From assembly GCA_036381495.1 (NCBI GenBank), contig DASVCS010000063.1, positions 1 through 51,513 on the forward strand: 51,513 bases of DNA, given 5' to 3'. The notes under the pieces were generated by a model that saw only the letters and a program-made list of their open reading frames with translations, ran no database searches and was not told the DNA's origin. Below are positions 37,451 through 45,188 of this stretch, piece by piece (positions within the stretch are counted from its first letter, which is position 1; each line of letters begins with the position of its first letter). A program made the position numbers and the translations under genes. The stretch comes from DASVCS01 sp036381495 (GTDB taxonomy: Bacteria > Gemmatimonadota > Gemmatimonadetes > Longimicrobiales > RSA9).

Positions 37451-38088
37451 CCCCGGACGGCCCGTGCGGTGCGCGCGTCCACAGCGCTCAATGCTACAGA
37501 AATGGGCGTGGATGTCAAGGGCGTGGGGCGTGCCGCTCGGGCGGTCCCGGTGTCACACCGAATTCGTTCACCGGTGAACGCGATCGCGCGCTCGGGCTCA
37601 CCCACCGCGTCGCTCGTGAAGGTGCGGATGCCCTCGAGCGTCGTGCCGGTGCGGTGCGCGGCGTAGGTGATGCCCGCCATCGGCATGACGATGGCCACCA
37701 ACACGGAGTCGGGCGCGGGGGTGAGCCAGTAGAAGGATGACGACCTCACCGGGCCGGGTTGCCGCCATTCGTCCAGGTCCAGGAAGGCGCGACGCCCGCC
37801 GTGTCCGATCGTCTCCACCCAGTCGGCCGGCAGCGTGATGGTGCTGAGCACGAGGGTGTCTGCGGTGTGTCCTGCCGCGGGCCCGACTCTCGGTGCCGTC
37901 TCGAAAGACAGGGCGAAGCACTCGGCCGACGTCGCGCTCGGCATCAATCCCGACTCCACGGAACAGGCGGCGAGCGCGCACCAGGCGAGGAGGCCGACCG
38001 ATTTGCGCGCGACGGGCCATCGACCAGGGCGCCTGCGAGGCCGACGCGTGTGGCGTGTCCCGAAGCGGGATGGTGGCGATGGATTCAT
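37447..38088 (-). CDS. Putative lipoprotein of unknown function
   Basis: 213 residues if it starts at the ATG at 38088. A long arginine-rich N-region leads to a hydrophobic stretch ending LLAWCALAAC, a lipobox. The mature part has beta-strand-like segments (ECFALSFET, TADTLVLSTITLPADW, SSSFYWLTPAPDSVLVAIVM). The tail after residue about 180 is low-complexity and may reflect readthrough of an older stop. I do not recognise the family. It should be membrane-anchored in the periplasm if expressed. A closer start for the signal peptide is not available in frame, which lowers confidence in the start. Confidence 0.55.
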   Translation of the reverse strand: MNPSPPSRFGTRHTRRPRRRPGRWPVARKSVGLLAWCALAACSVESGLMPSATSAECFALSFETAPRVGPAAGHTADTLVLSTITLPADWVETIGHGGRRAFLDLDEWRQPGPVRSSSFYWLTPAPDSVLVAIVMPMAGITYAAHRTGTTLEGIRTFTSDAVGEPERAIAFTGERIRCDTGTARAARPTPLTSTPISVALSAVDARTARAVRG

Positions 38089-38445
38089 GCTGGATCGGTT
38101 CGTGGGGGCGCGGCATCGCCGGGTGCGCGGCATCGAGGAGTCGCGTCGTCCCGGACGTCGCGCTCGTGCTCGGAAGTCGGGGAGCGGACGATCCGGCGCG
38201 CGGCACGGAATCGGCCTCGGGCCGCTACCCCTCCATGATTCCGCGCCGGCCGGCGCGCGTCAAGTGTTCCGTTCCACACCCCGCGCGGCGACGGCGCGGA
38301 GACCGCCGCCGGCGGGGCGTGCCGCCGTCCCGGCCGCCGGCGCGTGCCGGCCACGCGGATGCCGTGGCGCCCGCGGGGTCCGCGCACTACCGTAGGGGTA
38401 CGCCGCTCGTTGGAAGCGCGCGTGCCGCTGACCATGGAGGCAGGG
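38089..38445. other. 357-bp divergent intergenic region
   Basis: Between the lipoprotein gene (minus) and the reductase gene (plus). The short frames present lack ribosome sites and protein character. I see no structured element. Confidence 0.4.
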
Positions 38446-38994
38446 ATGCGTCGAATCCGCTACCAAGTCGCGTGCAGCCTGGACGGGTACATCGCGGACG
38501 CGAAGGGGGGAACGGACTGGATCGTCGCGGAGCCGGAGATCGATTTCGGTGCGCTCTTCGATCAGTTCGACACGCTGCTCATGGGGCGACTGACGTACGA
38601 GGACCTGTTGGGCAGGGAGGGCGCGCGCGGATTCTGGGGTAAACGCGTGCTCGTGTTCTCCCGAACGCTGCGGCAGGAGGACCATCCCGAGGTCACGATC
38701 GTCGCCGATCGCATCGAGGCGGAACTGGCGGCGCTGCGGTCGCAGCCCGGGAAGGACATCTGGCTGTTCGGCGGCGGCGAGCTGTTCCGCAGTTTGCTGG
38801 AGCTGGGTTGCGTCGATACCGTGGAGCCCGCGATCATCCCGGTGCTGGTGGGCGGCGGCCGCCCCCTCCTCGCCGCGCCGGCCGTGCAGAGGCGGCTTGC
38901 GTTGACGGGCCGGCGCGTGTACCCGAGCGGCATTGTCTGGCTCGAGTACGCGGTGCAGCCGCCCGGCGCGACCGGGTCGTCACGGCCGCTGTAG
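38446..38994 (+). CDS. DHFR-like/RibD C-terminal-family reductase
   Basis: 182 residues. The ATG at 38446 is chosen because GGAGG lies 5 nt upstream; an ATG at 38434 would add four residues. The sequence YQVACSLDGYIAD, then FDTLLMGRLTYE, VFSRTL, and IWLFGGGELFRSLL matches the YyaP/RibD-C type of dihydrofolate-reductase-like proteins. These bind NAD(P)H through the GGGEL region. The physiological substrate is usually unknown, and classical DHFR activity is not implied. Cytoplasmic, apparently monocistronic. Confidence 0.87.
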   Translation: MRRIRYQVACSLDGYIADAKGGTDWIVAEPEIDFGALFDQFDTLLMGRLTYEDLLGREGARGFWGKRVLVFSRTLRQEDHPEVTIVADRIEAELAALRSQPGKDIWLFGGGELFRSLLELGCVDTVEPAIIPVLVGGGRPLLAAPAVQRRLALTGRRVYPSGIVWLEYAVQPPGATGSSRPL

Positions 38995-39117
38995 CGGCGC
39001 GGCCGCGCCGAAATCGACGGTAGTCGCGCCGAGCCCGACGGGCGGCTCTGCACCGGGGGCACCGAGCCGGAGACCGGCACGTCGGGACACCCGAAGACAT
39101 CCCGAACAGGACGAACG

Positions 39118-40284
39118 ATGGAGATTCCGCTGCGATACGGCTGCAACCCGCACCAGGGGGCGGCGCGGATCGTCGTTTCCGGAGAGACGTCGCCGCTCGA
39201 GGTCCGGAACGGCGAGCCGAGCTACATCAACATCCTCGATGCGCTGACCGCCTGGCAACTGGTGCGCGAGCTGAGCGCCGCGACGGGCAAGGTCGCCGCG
39301 GCGTCGTACAAACACGTCAGCCCCGCGGGCGCGGCGGTGGCCGGTCCGGTTTCCGAAGAATTCGCGCGGTCGCAGATGCTGGACCACGTGCCGACGGAGC
39401 CGACGGCACAGGCGTACGTCCGCGCGCGAGGCGCGGACCGCGTGAGCTCGTTCGGCGATGCCGTGGCCGTGAGTCACCCGGTCGGGCCGGAGCTGGCCGC
39501 GATTCTGAAGCGGGAGGTCTCGGACTGCATCATCGCGCCCGGCTACGACCGCGCCGCGTTCGACGTCCTCGCCTCGAAGAAGGGCGGCCGCTACCTGATC
39601 CTGGAGATCGACCCGGACTTCGAGCCGCCCGATATCGAGCGACGGGACGTCTTCGGGCTCACGCTCGAGCAGGAGCGCAACCGCGGGAGGATCGGTCCCG
39701 AGCTCTTCCGCGCCGGCGATGGGAGCGGGCCGATCCCGGACGACGTCGTCGAGACGCTGGTCGTCGCGACGACCGCGCTCAAGTACACGCAGTCGAACTC
39801 GGTCTGCGTCGCATGGAACGGCCAGGTGATCGGGATGGCCGCAGGGCAGCAATCCCGGATCCACTGCACGCGCCTCGCCTGTGCCAAGGCGGAGACGTGG
39901 ATGTTGCAGACCCACCCGAAGGTGCTCGACTTGCCGATCCCCGACGGGATGAGACGGCCGGACCGGTCGAACGCGATGGACCAGTTCATCCGTTGGGCGG
40001 AGTTGTCGGAACCGGAACGGCACGCGCTCCGCTCGACGTTGATCGGTGATCCCGAGCCGATCACGGCCGAGGAGCGGCGGGAATGGTTCCGCGGCTTTGC
40101 CGATCTATCCCTGAGCTCGGACGCGTTCATTCCATTCCGGGACAACATCGATCGCGCCGCACAGACGGGCATACGCTACGTGGCGCACGCCGGTGGCGCT
40201 GTTCGCGAGGAAGACGTCCGGTCCGCCGCGCGCGAGCACGGGATCATTCTGATCGAGACCGGCGTCCGGTGTTTCCTGCACTGA
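39118..40284 (+). CDS. Stand-alone AICAR transformylase, eukaryote-like
   Basis: 388 residues covering only the AICAR formyltransferase part of PurH/ATIC. No IMP cyclohydrolase domain precedes it. It adds the formyl group from 10-formyl-THF to AICAR in purine synthesis. Motifs: RYGCNPHQ, INILDALTAWQLV, the catalytic YKHVSPAGAA with Lys65 and His66, ARGADRVSSFGD, REVSDCIIAPGY, KYTQSNSV and GQQSRIHCTRLA, ending SSDAFIPFRDN. The KHVSPAGAA and QSNSVC-type motifs follow the animal ATIC version rather than the KHxNPCG of most bacterial PurH. Stand-alone forms of this type are known in some bacteria. The cyclohydrolase must be encoded elsewhere. Confidence 0.93.
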   Translation: MEIPLRYGCNPHQGAARIVVSGETSPLEVRNGEPSYINILDALTAWQLVRELSAATGKVAAASYKHVSPAGAAVAGPVSEEFARSQMLDHVPTEPTAQAYVRARGADRVSSFGDAVAVSHPVGPELAAILKREVSDCIIAPGYDRAAFDVLASKKGGRYLILEIDPDFEPPDIERRDVFGLTLEQERNRGRIGPELFRAGDGSGPIPDDVVETLVVATTALKYTQSNSVCVAWNGQVIGMAAGQQSRIHCTRLACAKAETWMLQTHPKVLDLPIPDGMRRPDRSNAMDQFIRWAELSEPERHALRSTLIGDPEPITAEERREWFRGFADLSLSSDAFIPFRDNIDRAAQTGIRYVAHAGGAVREEDVRSAAREHGIILIETGVRCFLH

Positions 40285-40401
40285 GCGGTGTGGCGGGCCC
40301 GATCCGCGATGGAGGGCGTTGCGCCGGTCGTCGCTCGCGCCGGCCTCCGCAGCGGCGGTGGGGGGATCCCGGCTGCCCGCGTGACCGGTGGGCGTGACGA
40401 C

Positions 40402-40429
40402 GCCCGGGCCGACCGAGGTCGGCCCGGGC
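40402..40429. terminator. Bidirectional hairpin between convergent genes
   Basis: 12-bp perfect stem, GCCCGGGCCGAC and its complement, with loop CGAG. It lies between the transformylase (plus) and the SPOR gene (minus). No T-run is present on either side, so it may stop transcription only partly or protect 3' ends. Confidence 0.6.
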
Positions 40430-40454
40430 GGAGATCGCCCCGACTGCGGCGGGA

Positions 40455-41696
40455 CTACGAGCCGTTGAGGACGGCGCGCGTGGTGGCGACGGCGTCCGCG
40501 GGCGGGTGATCGGAGCGGCTGATCGGCGCCACCCAGACCTGGAGAGCGTAGTCGCGCCGGATCCGCCGCGCGAGTTGTACGGCCTCGCTGCGGCTCGGCA
40601 GCGCGCCCACCCGAACGCGGTGGTAGGTCCGGCCGTTCAGCGCGACCTGACTCACCCAGACGGGGATCCCCGAGCGGCGCACGCGGTCCGCCAACAGCCG
40701 TGCGCTGTTCGCATCGTTGAAGGCCGCCACCTGGACCGTGTACATTCGCGACGTCGTGGGCTGCGCCGCCACGCGCTCTACTGCGCCGGCCCGACGCTGC
40801 TGCTCGAGCGCACGACCCAGGTCGGTCACCTGCGCACGCAGCCGCGCCAGCTCGGCTGTGTTGGCCGCGACCACGGCGGCCACGCTGTCCAGTGTCGGCG
40901 CCGACGGGCTCGGGGTGGGCTCCGGCGTGGGCTCCGGTTCCGGCGTGAGCGTCGGCTCGGCGGCTGGCGGCTCCGTCGTCGTCGGCTCCATGACGGGCGG
41001 CTCCGCGGCGGGCGGCTCCGGCACCGGCTCGGGCTCCTGCCGCTCGAACGCGAGTACCCTGGGCTGCGATGGTAGCTGCCCGAACCGGAGCTGGACGGCG
41101 AGCCGGACCACGCCGTGGTGGACGGGCCGGATGCTACGCCCGGTCGCCGGATCGCCGAATGGACTCTCGATGATGACGCGGTCCGCGGCCTCGAGCCGGA
41201 GCCCGGCGGAGTTGCGCGGGAACAGGTCCGCGCCCAGCCCGATCAGCGCCGTGGGGCGGGTCACCGGGTCCTGGTAGAAGTTCGCCGCCAGGCTCGGGCC
41301 GAGGCCCGAGTTCACGTGCAACGCCCCGCCGCCGATCGCGACGTACGGCGCGATCGTGCGCCCCGGGTCCGGCGGCAGTAGCCGGAACAGGAGCGCGGCA
41401 TTGCCGGAGTAGAGGTTGAAGTCGCTGCCGTCGCCGGTCTCCATTTCCCGCTCGGCGTAGTCCCCGCCGATCCGCAGCCCGACGCGACCGCTGCCGAGCC
41501 ACCGCTCGATCTCGAGTCCCGCCAGCCAGCCCGTGGCCAGCCGCGTCTCGATCGGGTCATTCGGCGCCAGGTCGCTGAACCGCGATGCACCGCCGTAGAC
41601 GCCCAGCGCACCCACGTGGGTCTGCGCGGAGAGCGGCGCGCTCACCAGCAGCAAGAGCAACCCGGCGCTCGCCAGGGTTCGATCGGACACGCGCAT
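40455..41696 (-). CDS. Outer-membrane beta-barrel fused to a SPOR domain
   Basis: 413 residues. The ATG at 41696 follows GGAGG and a signal peptide ends PLSAQ. Residues about 25-210 form an outer-membrane beta-barrel of the OmpW/porin-like size (alternating strands such as GRVGLRIGGDYAER and HHGVVRLAVQLRFG). A Pro/Glu/Thr-rich linker with repeated PEPTPEP and PPAAEP units follows (about 225-280). A short coiled coil (VAANTAELARLRAQVTDLG) then leads to a C-terminal SPOR domain (YTVQVAAFNDANSARLLADR, WVSQVALNGRTYHRVRVG). SPOR domains bind denuded peptidoglycan at division sites. The layout suggests an anchor linking outer membrane to septal wall. Confidence 0.85.
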   Translation of the reverse strand: MRVSDRTLASAGLLLLLVSAPLSAQTHVGALGVYGGASRFSDLAPNDPIETRLATGWLAGLEIERWLGSGRVGLRIGGDYAEREMETGDGSDFNLYSGNAALLFRLLPPDPGRTIAPYVAIGGGALHVNSGLGPSLAANFYQDPVTRPTALIGLGADLFPRNSAGLRLEAADRVIIESPFGDPATGRSIRPVHHGVVRLAVQLRFGQLPSQPRVLAFERQEPEPVPEPPAAEPPVMEPTTTEPPAAEPTLTPEPEPTPEPTPSPSAPTLDSVAAVVAANTAELARLRAQVTDLGRALEQQRRAGAVERVAAQPTTSRMYTVQVAAFNDANSARLLADRVRRSGIPVWVSQVALNGRTYHRVRVGALPSRSEAVQLARRIRRDYALQVWVAPISRSDHPPADAVATTRAVLNGS

Positions 41697-42044
41697 ACGA
41701 CCTCCTTCTCCGGTTCCGCTATTCCGGCGCGCGCGCTGCCCGCGCCGGCTCCGAATATTGCGCCACGTCACCCGCACGTCCATGTCGTTTCCATTCTTGA
41801 TTCGCCGAACTCCGGCCGCGAAGGCCGCCGGAGCGAAGGGTTGGGATATTGCACGTTCAGTGCTCGCGCGGCGCGGCTCTGGCCGTCGGTGGCGTAACAC
41901 GGTTCTGGACAACCACTTGGATGCGATTGTCACGGGCGGGCGCGGGTGCGAGCGGCGTCGCGAGTCGCTACGTCGTTCCAAGAATCGTCACAATTGTTCG
42001 AATCCCGGGCCACTGGCGGCCTCGGCAGCGCATGCCCGCGCCGC
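41697..42044. other. 348-bp intergenic region between SPOR and D12 methylase genes
   Basis: Both genes run on the minus strand. A hairpin-forming CTCCGGC...GCCGGAG sits at about 41811-41834, and AATATT at 41754-41759 may be the -10 of the SPOR gene. A T-arm-like string near 41995-42009 lacks the rest of a tRNA. No gene seen. Confidence 0.4.
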
Positions 42045-43112
42045 TCATCGGTCGATGCAGAACAGGTATTCCTCCACCGAGTCGCCGCGGTAGGTTCGCC
42101 TCGCGCCGTCGGCATCGGAGCGATAGCGGCGGTAGCGGCGGGTGTACTTGCGGTACGTCCCGGCGCGGCCGTAGCGCTTGAGGATCCGCTCGATCGACGG
42201 TTCCGGGATGATCCCCTCCGAGTTGTAGCTCATGACGATGTGACGGCAGCGGGCGGAGGCGACGAGCGTCTCGAGCGCCGCCTCGCAGCGTTGCCGGCGC
42301 GCCCAGTCGCTGCGCTTGTCCGCGTCCTGGAGGAGGCCGGTCTTGCCCCGCAGCCGGACCGGACCGTCGAACCAGCCCATGGCGATGAGCTCGGGAATAT
42401 GATAGTAGCCCGGGTACTGCCGTGCATTGTAGGGTGGGTCGATGTAGAGCAGGTCGAACGGTTCGAGTCCGGCGACGAGCGTCGCGGCATCGGCGCGGAG
42501 CGCCCGACAGCCGTTGCGGCGCACCACTCGGGGCGCGCGCAGCTCGAGCGGACGTAGCGCGTTCGACTGCCAGCTCTTGATGCACGCCGCGTAGACGCCG
42601 GCCGTGTTCGCCACCCGGTCGGCGGCCTCGAGCAGCGCCGCCAACAGGAGCGCGAAGCCGTCGCCGTCGATCCTGCGGTCCCGGCGCCAGCCTTCGAGCG
42701 TGGCGCGGATCGTGTCGACCTTCGCGGCGTTCTCCGGCGTGAAGTACATCCGATCGTTGCGCCGGCCTTCCTCGCCGCCCGGCGTGAACGTCCGGTGAAG
42801 GAACCCCGGCTCGGCGGTCAGTCCGTTGAGGTACGCGACGACCTGGCCGAGCGTCGGCACCCGCGCGCCCACGTCCCCGCCCAGCGCCCGGAAGTCCGGC
42901 GGTCGCGCCACCTGCACGTACGCGCGCGCGAAGACGTACGCGTACTCCATCACGTCCGAGGCAATGACCCTCCAGCCGCGACGCTTCAGCGCGCGCGCAA
43001 CGCTCGCCGTGCCCGTGAACGGATCCACGGCCGTGCCGGGCCGGATCCCGCGCGCCCGCAGCACCCGACCGATGAAATCCAGCAGCTTCGTCTTGTTCCC
43101 GATGTAACGCAC
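42045..43112 (-). CDS. D12-class N6-adenine DNA methyltransferase (orphan)
   Basis: 355 residues with GTG start. The Dam-like order is present: RYIGNKTKLLDFI at the N-terminus, motif I DPFTGTASV (Asp30), a helical target-recognition region, and motif IV DPPYNARQYPGYY at residues 225-237. The family methylates adenine in a short site using SAM. No restriction enzyme, specificity subunit or repair partner lies nearby, so it is an orphan or regulatory methylase on this evidence. The TRD-like insert (residues about 75-215) is larger than in Dam. Transcription seems leaderless. Confidence 0.9.
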   Translation of the reverse strand: MRYIGNKTKLLDFIGRVLRARGIRPGTAVDPFTGTASVARALKRRGWRVIASDVMEYAYVFARAYVQVARPPDFRALGGDVGARVPTLGQVVAYLNGLTAEPGFLHRTFTPGGEEGRRNDRMYFTPENAAKVDTIRATLEGWRRDRRIDGDGFALLLAALLEAADRVANTAGVYAACIKSWQSNALRPLELRAPRVVRRNGCRALRADAATLVAGLEPFDLLYIDPPYNARQYPGYYHIPELIAMGWFDGPVRLRGKTGLLQDADKRSDWARRQRCEAALETLVASARCRHIVMSYNSEGIIPEPSIERILKRYGRAGTYRKYTRRYRRYRSDADGARRTYRGDSVEEYLFCIDR

Positions 43113-43119
43113 GGGCGGG

Positions 43120-43128
43120 AATATAGCA
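43120..43128 (-). promoter_or_regulatory. Extended -10 element for the D12 methylase
   Basis: TGCTATATT on the minus strand is an extended -10 box. The GTG start codon (43112-43110) lies 7 nt downstream, so the mRNA would be leaderless. No good -35 box is visible. Confidence 0.5.
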
Positions 43129-43368
43129 CCGCGGCGCCGCCGATACCATCCAACGGGAGACCCGGGGTGTCACGTTGCGTCACTGGACGGCTCGACCGGC
43201 GCGGAGGGCATGGCCCGGCAGCGATGTTGGCGGGGGACTTGCTGAACGGGAATCCCGGGGTCGTGCCGCGGGCACGGCCGCCACCCGTTTCGGGAGGTCG
43301 CCATTGCCGGGACGGCGCCAGGCAGAACCGGTGGCTCCGGCCGCCGCGCACGCGTAGAGACGAGCCCG

Positions 43369-44376
43369 ATGAAATTTGGTAACAGCACGTTACGAGCACC
43401 CGGCCGCGTCCGCCGGTGCGCCGGCGCGCGGGCGGCGGGGGTCGATGGTGCCGCCGCGGGTGCGCGCGCGGGCGGGATTCATTCTGCGGCACGGCCGCGC
43501 AAAGCGTTGCATCCGCGCAACGGTCGGTGGTCGGTGCGCCTGCTCGTGGCGCTGGTCTGCGGCATGGCGTGGTGGCCGTCGTCAGTGGCGGCGCAGGCCA
43601 CGTACAACGGTGACATCGCGGTGCTGGGGGCGAACGTGCTGGTGGGTGGCCTGACCTCTGCTGTGGGTGCGTGGTTGAGTGGCGCTCCGGTGGTGGAGGC
43701 GCTGGGGAAGGGGGTGGCGGGCGGGTCGGTGCAGTACCTGGGGAAGCGGCTGGTGACGGTGGATGCGCCGGGTGCCGGGCTGGCGGGCAGGCTGGTGGCG
43801 GCGGCGGGTGCGTCGATGGTGCGGAACGGGGTGGCGGGGCGCGATCTGCTGGCCGAGTTCGTGTTCCCGCTGGGCCCGGTGACGCTGTACTGGAAGACGG
43901 TGCCGGACAGCGGGTCGGTGCGGGCGCGGGTGCACCTCGGCCGGACGATCTTTCTGGCGCGGATGTTGGCGAAGGACGACCTGGAGCTGGACTGGTCGGA
44001 GACGTTGTCATCGGGTGCGCCGGTGCTGCATGCGCCGGGCGAGGTGATCGAGGGGGAGGATGGCGTCGGCATCGGCGGTCTCGAGTTGTGGGGGACGGTG
44101 GCGCTGAGCGACCCGATGTTGTTGCCGATGGATGATTCGGGTCGGATGCTGGCGCACGAGCGGGTGCACGTTCTCCAGGATGATTTCCTGAACGTCGTGT
44201 GGGGAGATCCGCTGGACGACTGGCTGTTGGAGCGGGTGCCCGGGGGTGGGTTCGTGGGGCGCTACGTGGATCTGGGCATTGCGTATATCGGGGCGGCCGC
44301 GGCGATGACGGCTGCGGTTCCGTACGAGGAGCGACCATGGGAGAGGGAAGCGGCGTATCTCGAGACCGGCTGGTGA
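43369..44376 (+). CDS. Exported HExxH protein of unknown function
   Basis: 335 residues from the ATG at 43369, or 280 from the GTG at 43534. The GTG gives a tidy signal peptide (VRLLVALVCGMAWWPSSVAAQ). The mature part has alanine/glycine-rich hydrophobic segments (VLVGGLTSAVGAWL), then a beta-rich region, then HERVH (His263-His267 in the long numbering) in AHERVHVLQDDF, and a late acidic helix (EREAAYLE) that could provide the third metal ligand. This suggests a zinc-binding, perhaps peptidase-like, protein, but I do not recognise the family. Its end overlaps the next gene by 40 nt if that starts at 44337. Confidence 0.65.
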   Translation: MKFGNSTLRAPGRVRRCAGARAAGVDGAAAGARAGGIHSAARPRKALHPRNGRWSVRLLVALVCGMAWWPSSVAAQATYNGDIAVLGANVLVGGLTSAVGAWLSGAPVVEALGKGVAGGSVQYLGKRLVTVDAPGAGLAGRLVAAAGASMVRNGVAGRDLLAEFVFPLGPVTLYWKTVPDSGSVRARVHLGRTIFLARMLAKDDLELDWSETLSSGAPVLHAPGEVIEGEDGVGIGGLELWGTVALSDPMLLPMDDSGRMLAHERVHVLQDDFLNVVWGDPLDDWLLERVPGGGFVGRYVDLGIAYIGAAAAMTAAVPYEERPWEREAAYLETGW

Positions 44377-45107
44377 TGCGGCCGGCTGCGGTGGCGGTGC
44401 TCGTGGCACTGGTGGGCGGCGGGTGCGGCGACGTTCCGTTGCTGGACCCTTCGGAGGGCGTCGCGTTGGCGGGTGCGTACTTCCAGGTTCACGTCGTGGA
44501 TGGGGCGGCGGGTGCGCGCGTGGGTTTGCGGGGGCACGCGTATGGTTTCGAGTCGGGCGACGCCGCCGAGATGCATTACCTGGACGCGGGTCGGGTGCTG
44601 GTTGCGGGGCGGCCGGCGGAGCGGGAGTTCGTGCGGCCTGCCGAGCCGGTGTACGTATTCGATGGGGAGATGCCCACGACCCCGCAGCGATTGGGCGTCC
44701 AGGTACACGGGTCGGAAGCGGTGCCGGCCTGCACGCTGACGTTGGGTCTGCCGATCGTGACGCTCCCGGAAACGGGACGCCTGGTCGATCGCGACGCGGA
44801 CCTGGTGCTCCCGGTCGAGTTCGGTTCGGAGCCGTTGCCGGCCGGACAGAACATCTCCGTGAAGGTGCGTCTGGTCAGCGCCGGCGGTCCGGACGCGGGG
44901 ACGAGCGTGACACTGGAGCGCGACCAGGTCGGGTCCTCGCTGGTGATTCCGAGCGCGCTCCTGGGGTTGATGCCGGAGGGCGCGACGATTCTGGCGGTCA
45001 CTGCCGAATGGGACCAGACGGTCTCGCGGATGTCGGCTCCGCCGTGCGCCCCCGAGCTGGAGGTGCAGGCACGCTTCGAGGCGGCGCAGCCCGTGCTGCT
45101 GTACTGA
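44337..45107 (+). CDS. Putative lipoprotein coupled to the HExxH gene
   Basis: 256 residues from the ATG at 44337, which has GAGGAG upstream. An ATG at 44376 shares a base with the preceding TGA and gives a shorter leader (MRPAAVAVLVALVGGGC). Either start gives the same lipobox VGGGC. The mature protein is beta-rich (YFQVHVVDGAAGARVGLRG, AEPVYVFDGEMP) with two or three immunoglobulin-like segments. I do not recognise the family. Translational overlap with the HExxH gene suggests the two products work together at the cell envelope. Confidence 0.68.
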   Translation: MGEGSGVSRDRLVMRPAAVAVLVALVGGGCGDVPLLDPSEGVALAGAYFQVHVVDGAAGARVGLRGHAYGFESGDAAEMHYLDAGRVLVAGRPAEREFVRPAEPVYVFDGEMPTTPQRLGVQVHGSEAVPACTLTLGLPIVTLPETGRLVDRDADLVLPVEFGSEPLPAGQNISVKVRLVSAGGPDAGTSVTLERDQVGSSLVIPSALLGLMPEGATILAVTAEWDQTVSRMSAPPCAPELEVQARFEAAQPVLLY

Positions 45108-45152
45108 GGCGCCATGTAGCGGGCGGCGCGGAAGGATGGCCGGCGCCCACCC

Positions 45153-45182
45153 TTGTCGGCCGTGTCGGGGCTGGCGTAACTT
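45153..45182 (+). promoter_or_regulatory. Promoter giving a leaderless waaA mRNA
   Basis: TTGTCG (45153-45158), an 18-bp spacer, TAACTT (45177-45182). The waaA ATG at 45189 starts 6 nt later, so transcription and translation should begin together. Confidence 0.55.
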
Positions 45183-45188
45183 TTTGTC

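Noticed and set aside
41995..42009. A GTTCGAATCCC string resembling a tRNA T arm
   Set aside because: No matching T-stem, acceptor or anticodon arm can be built around it.
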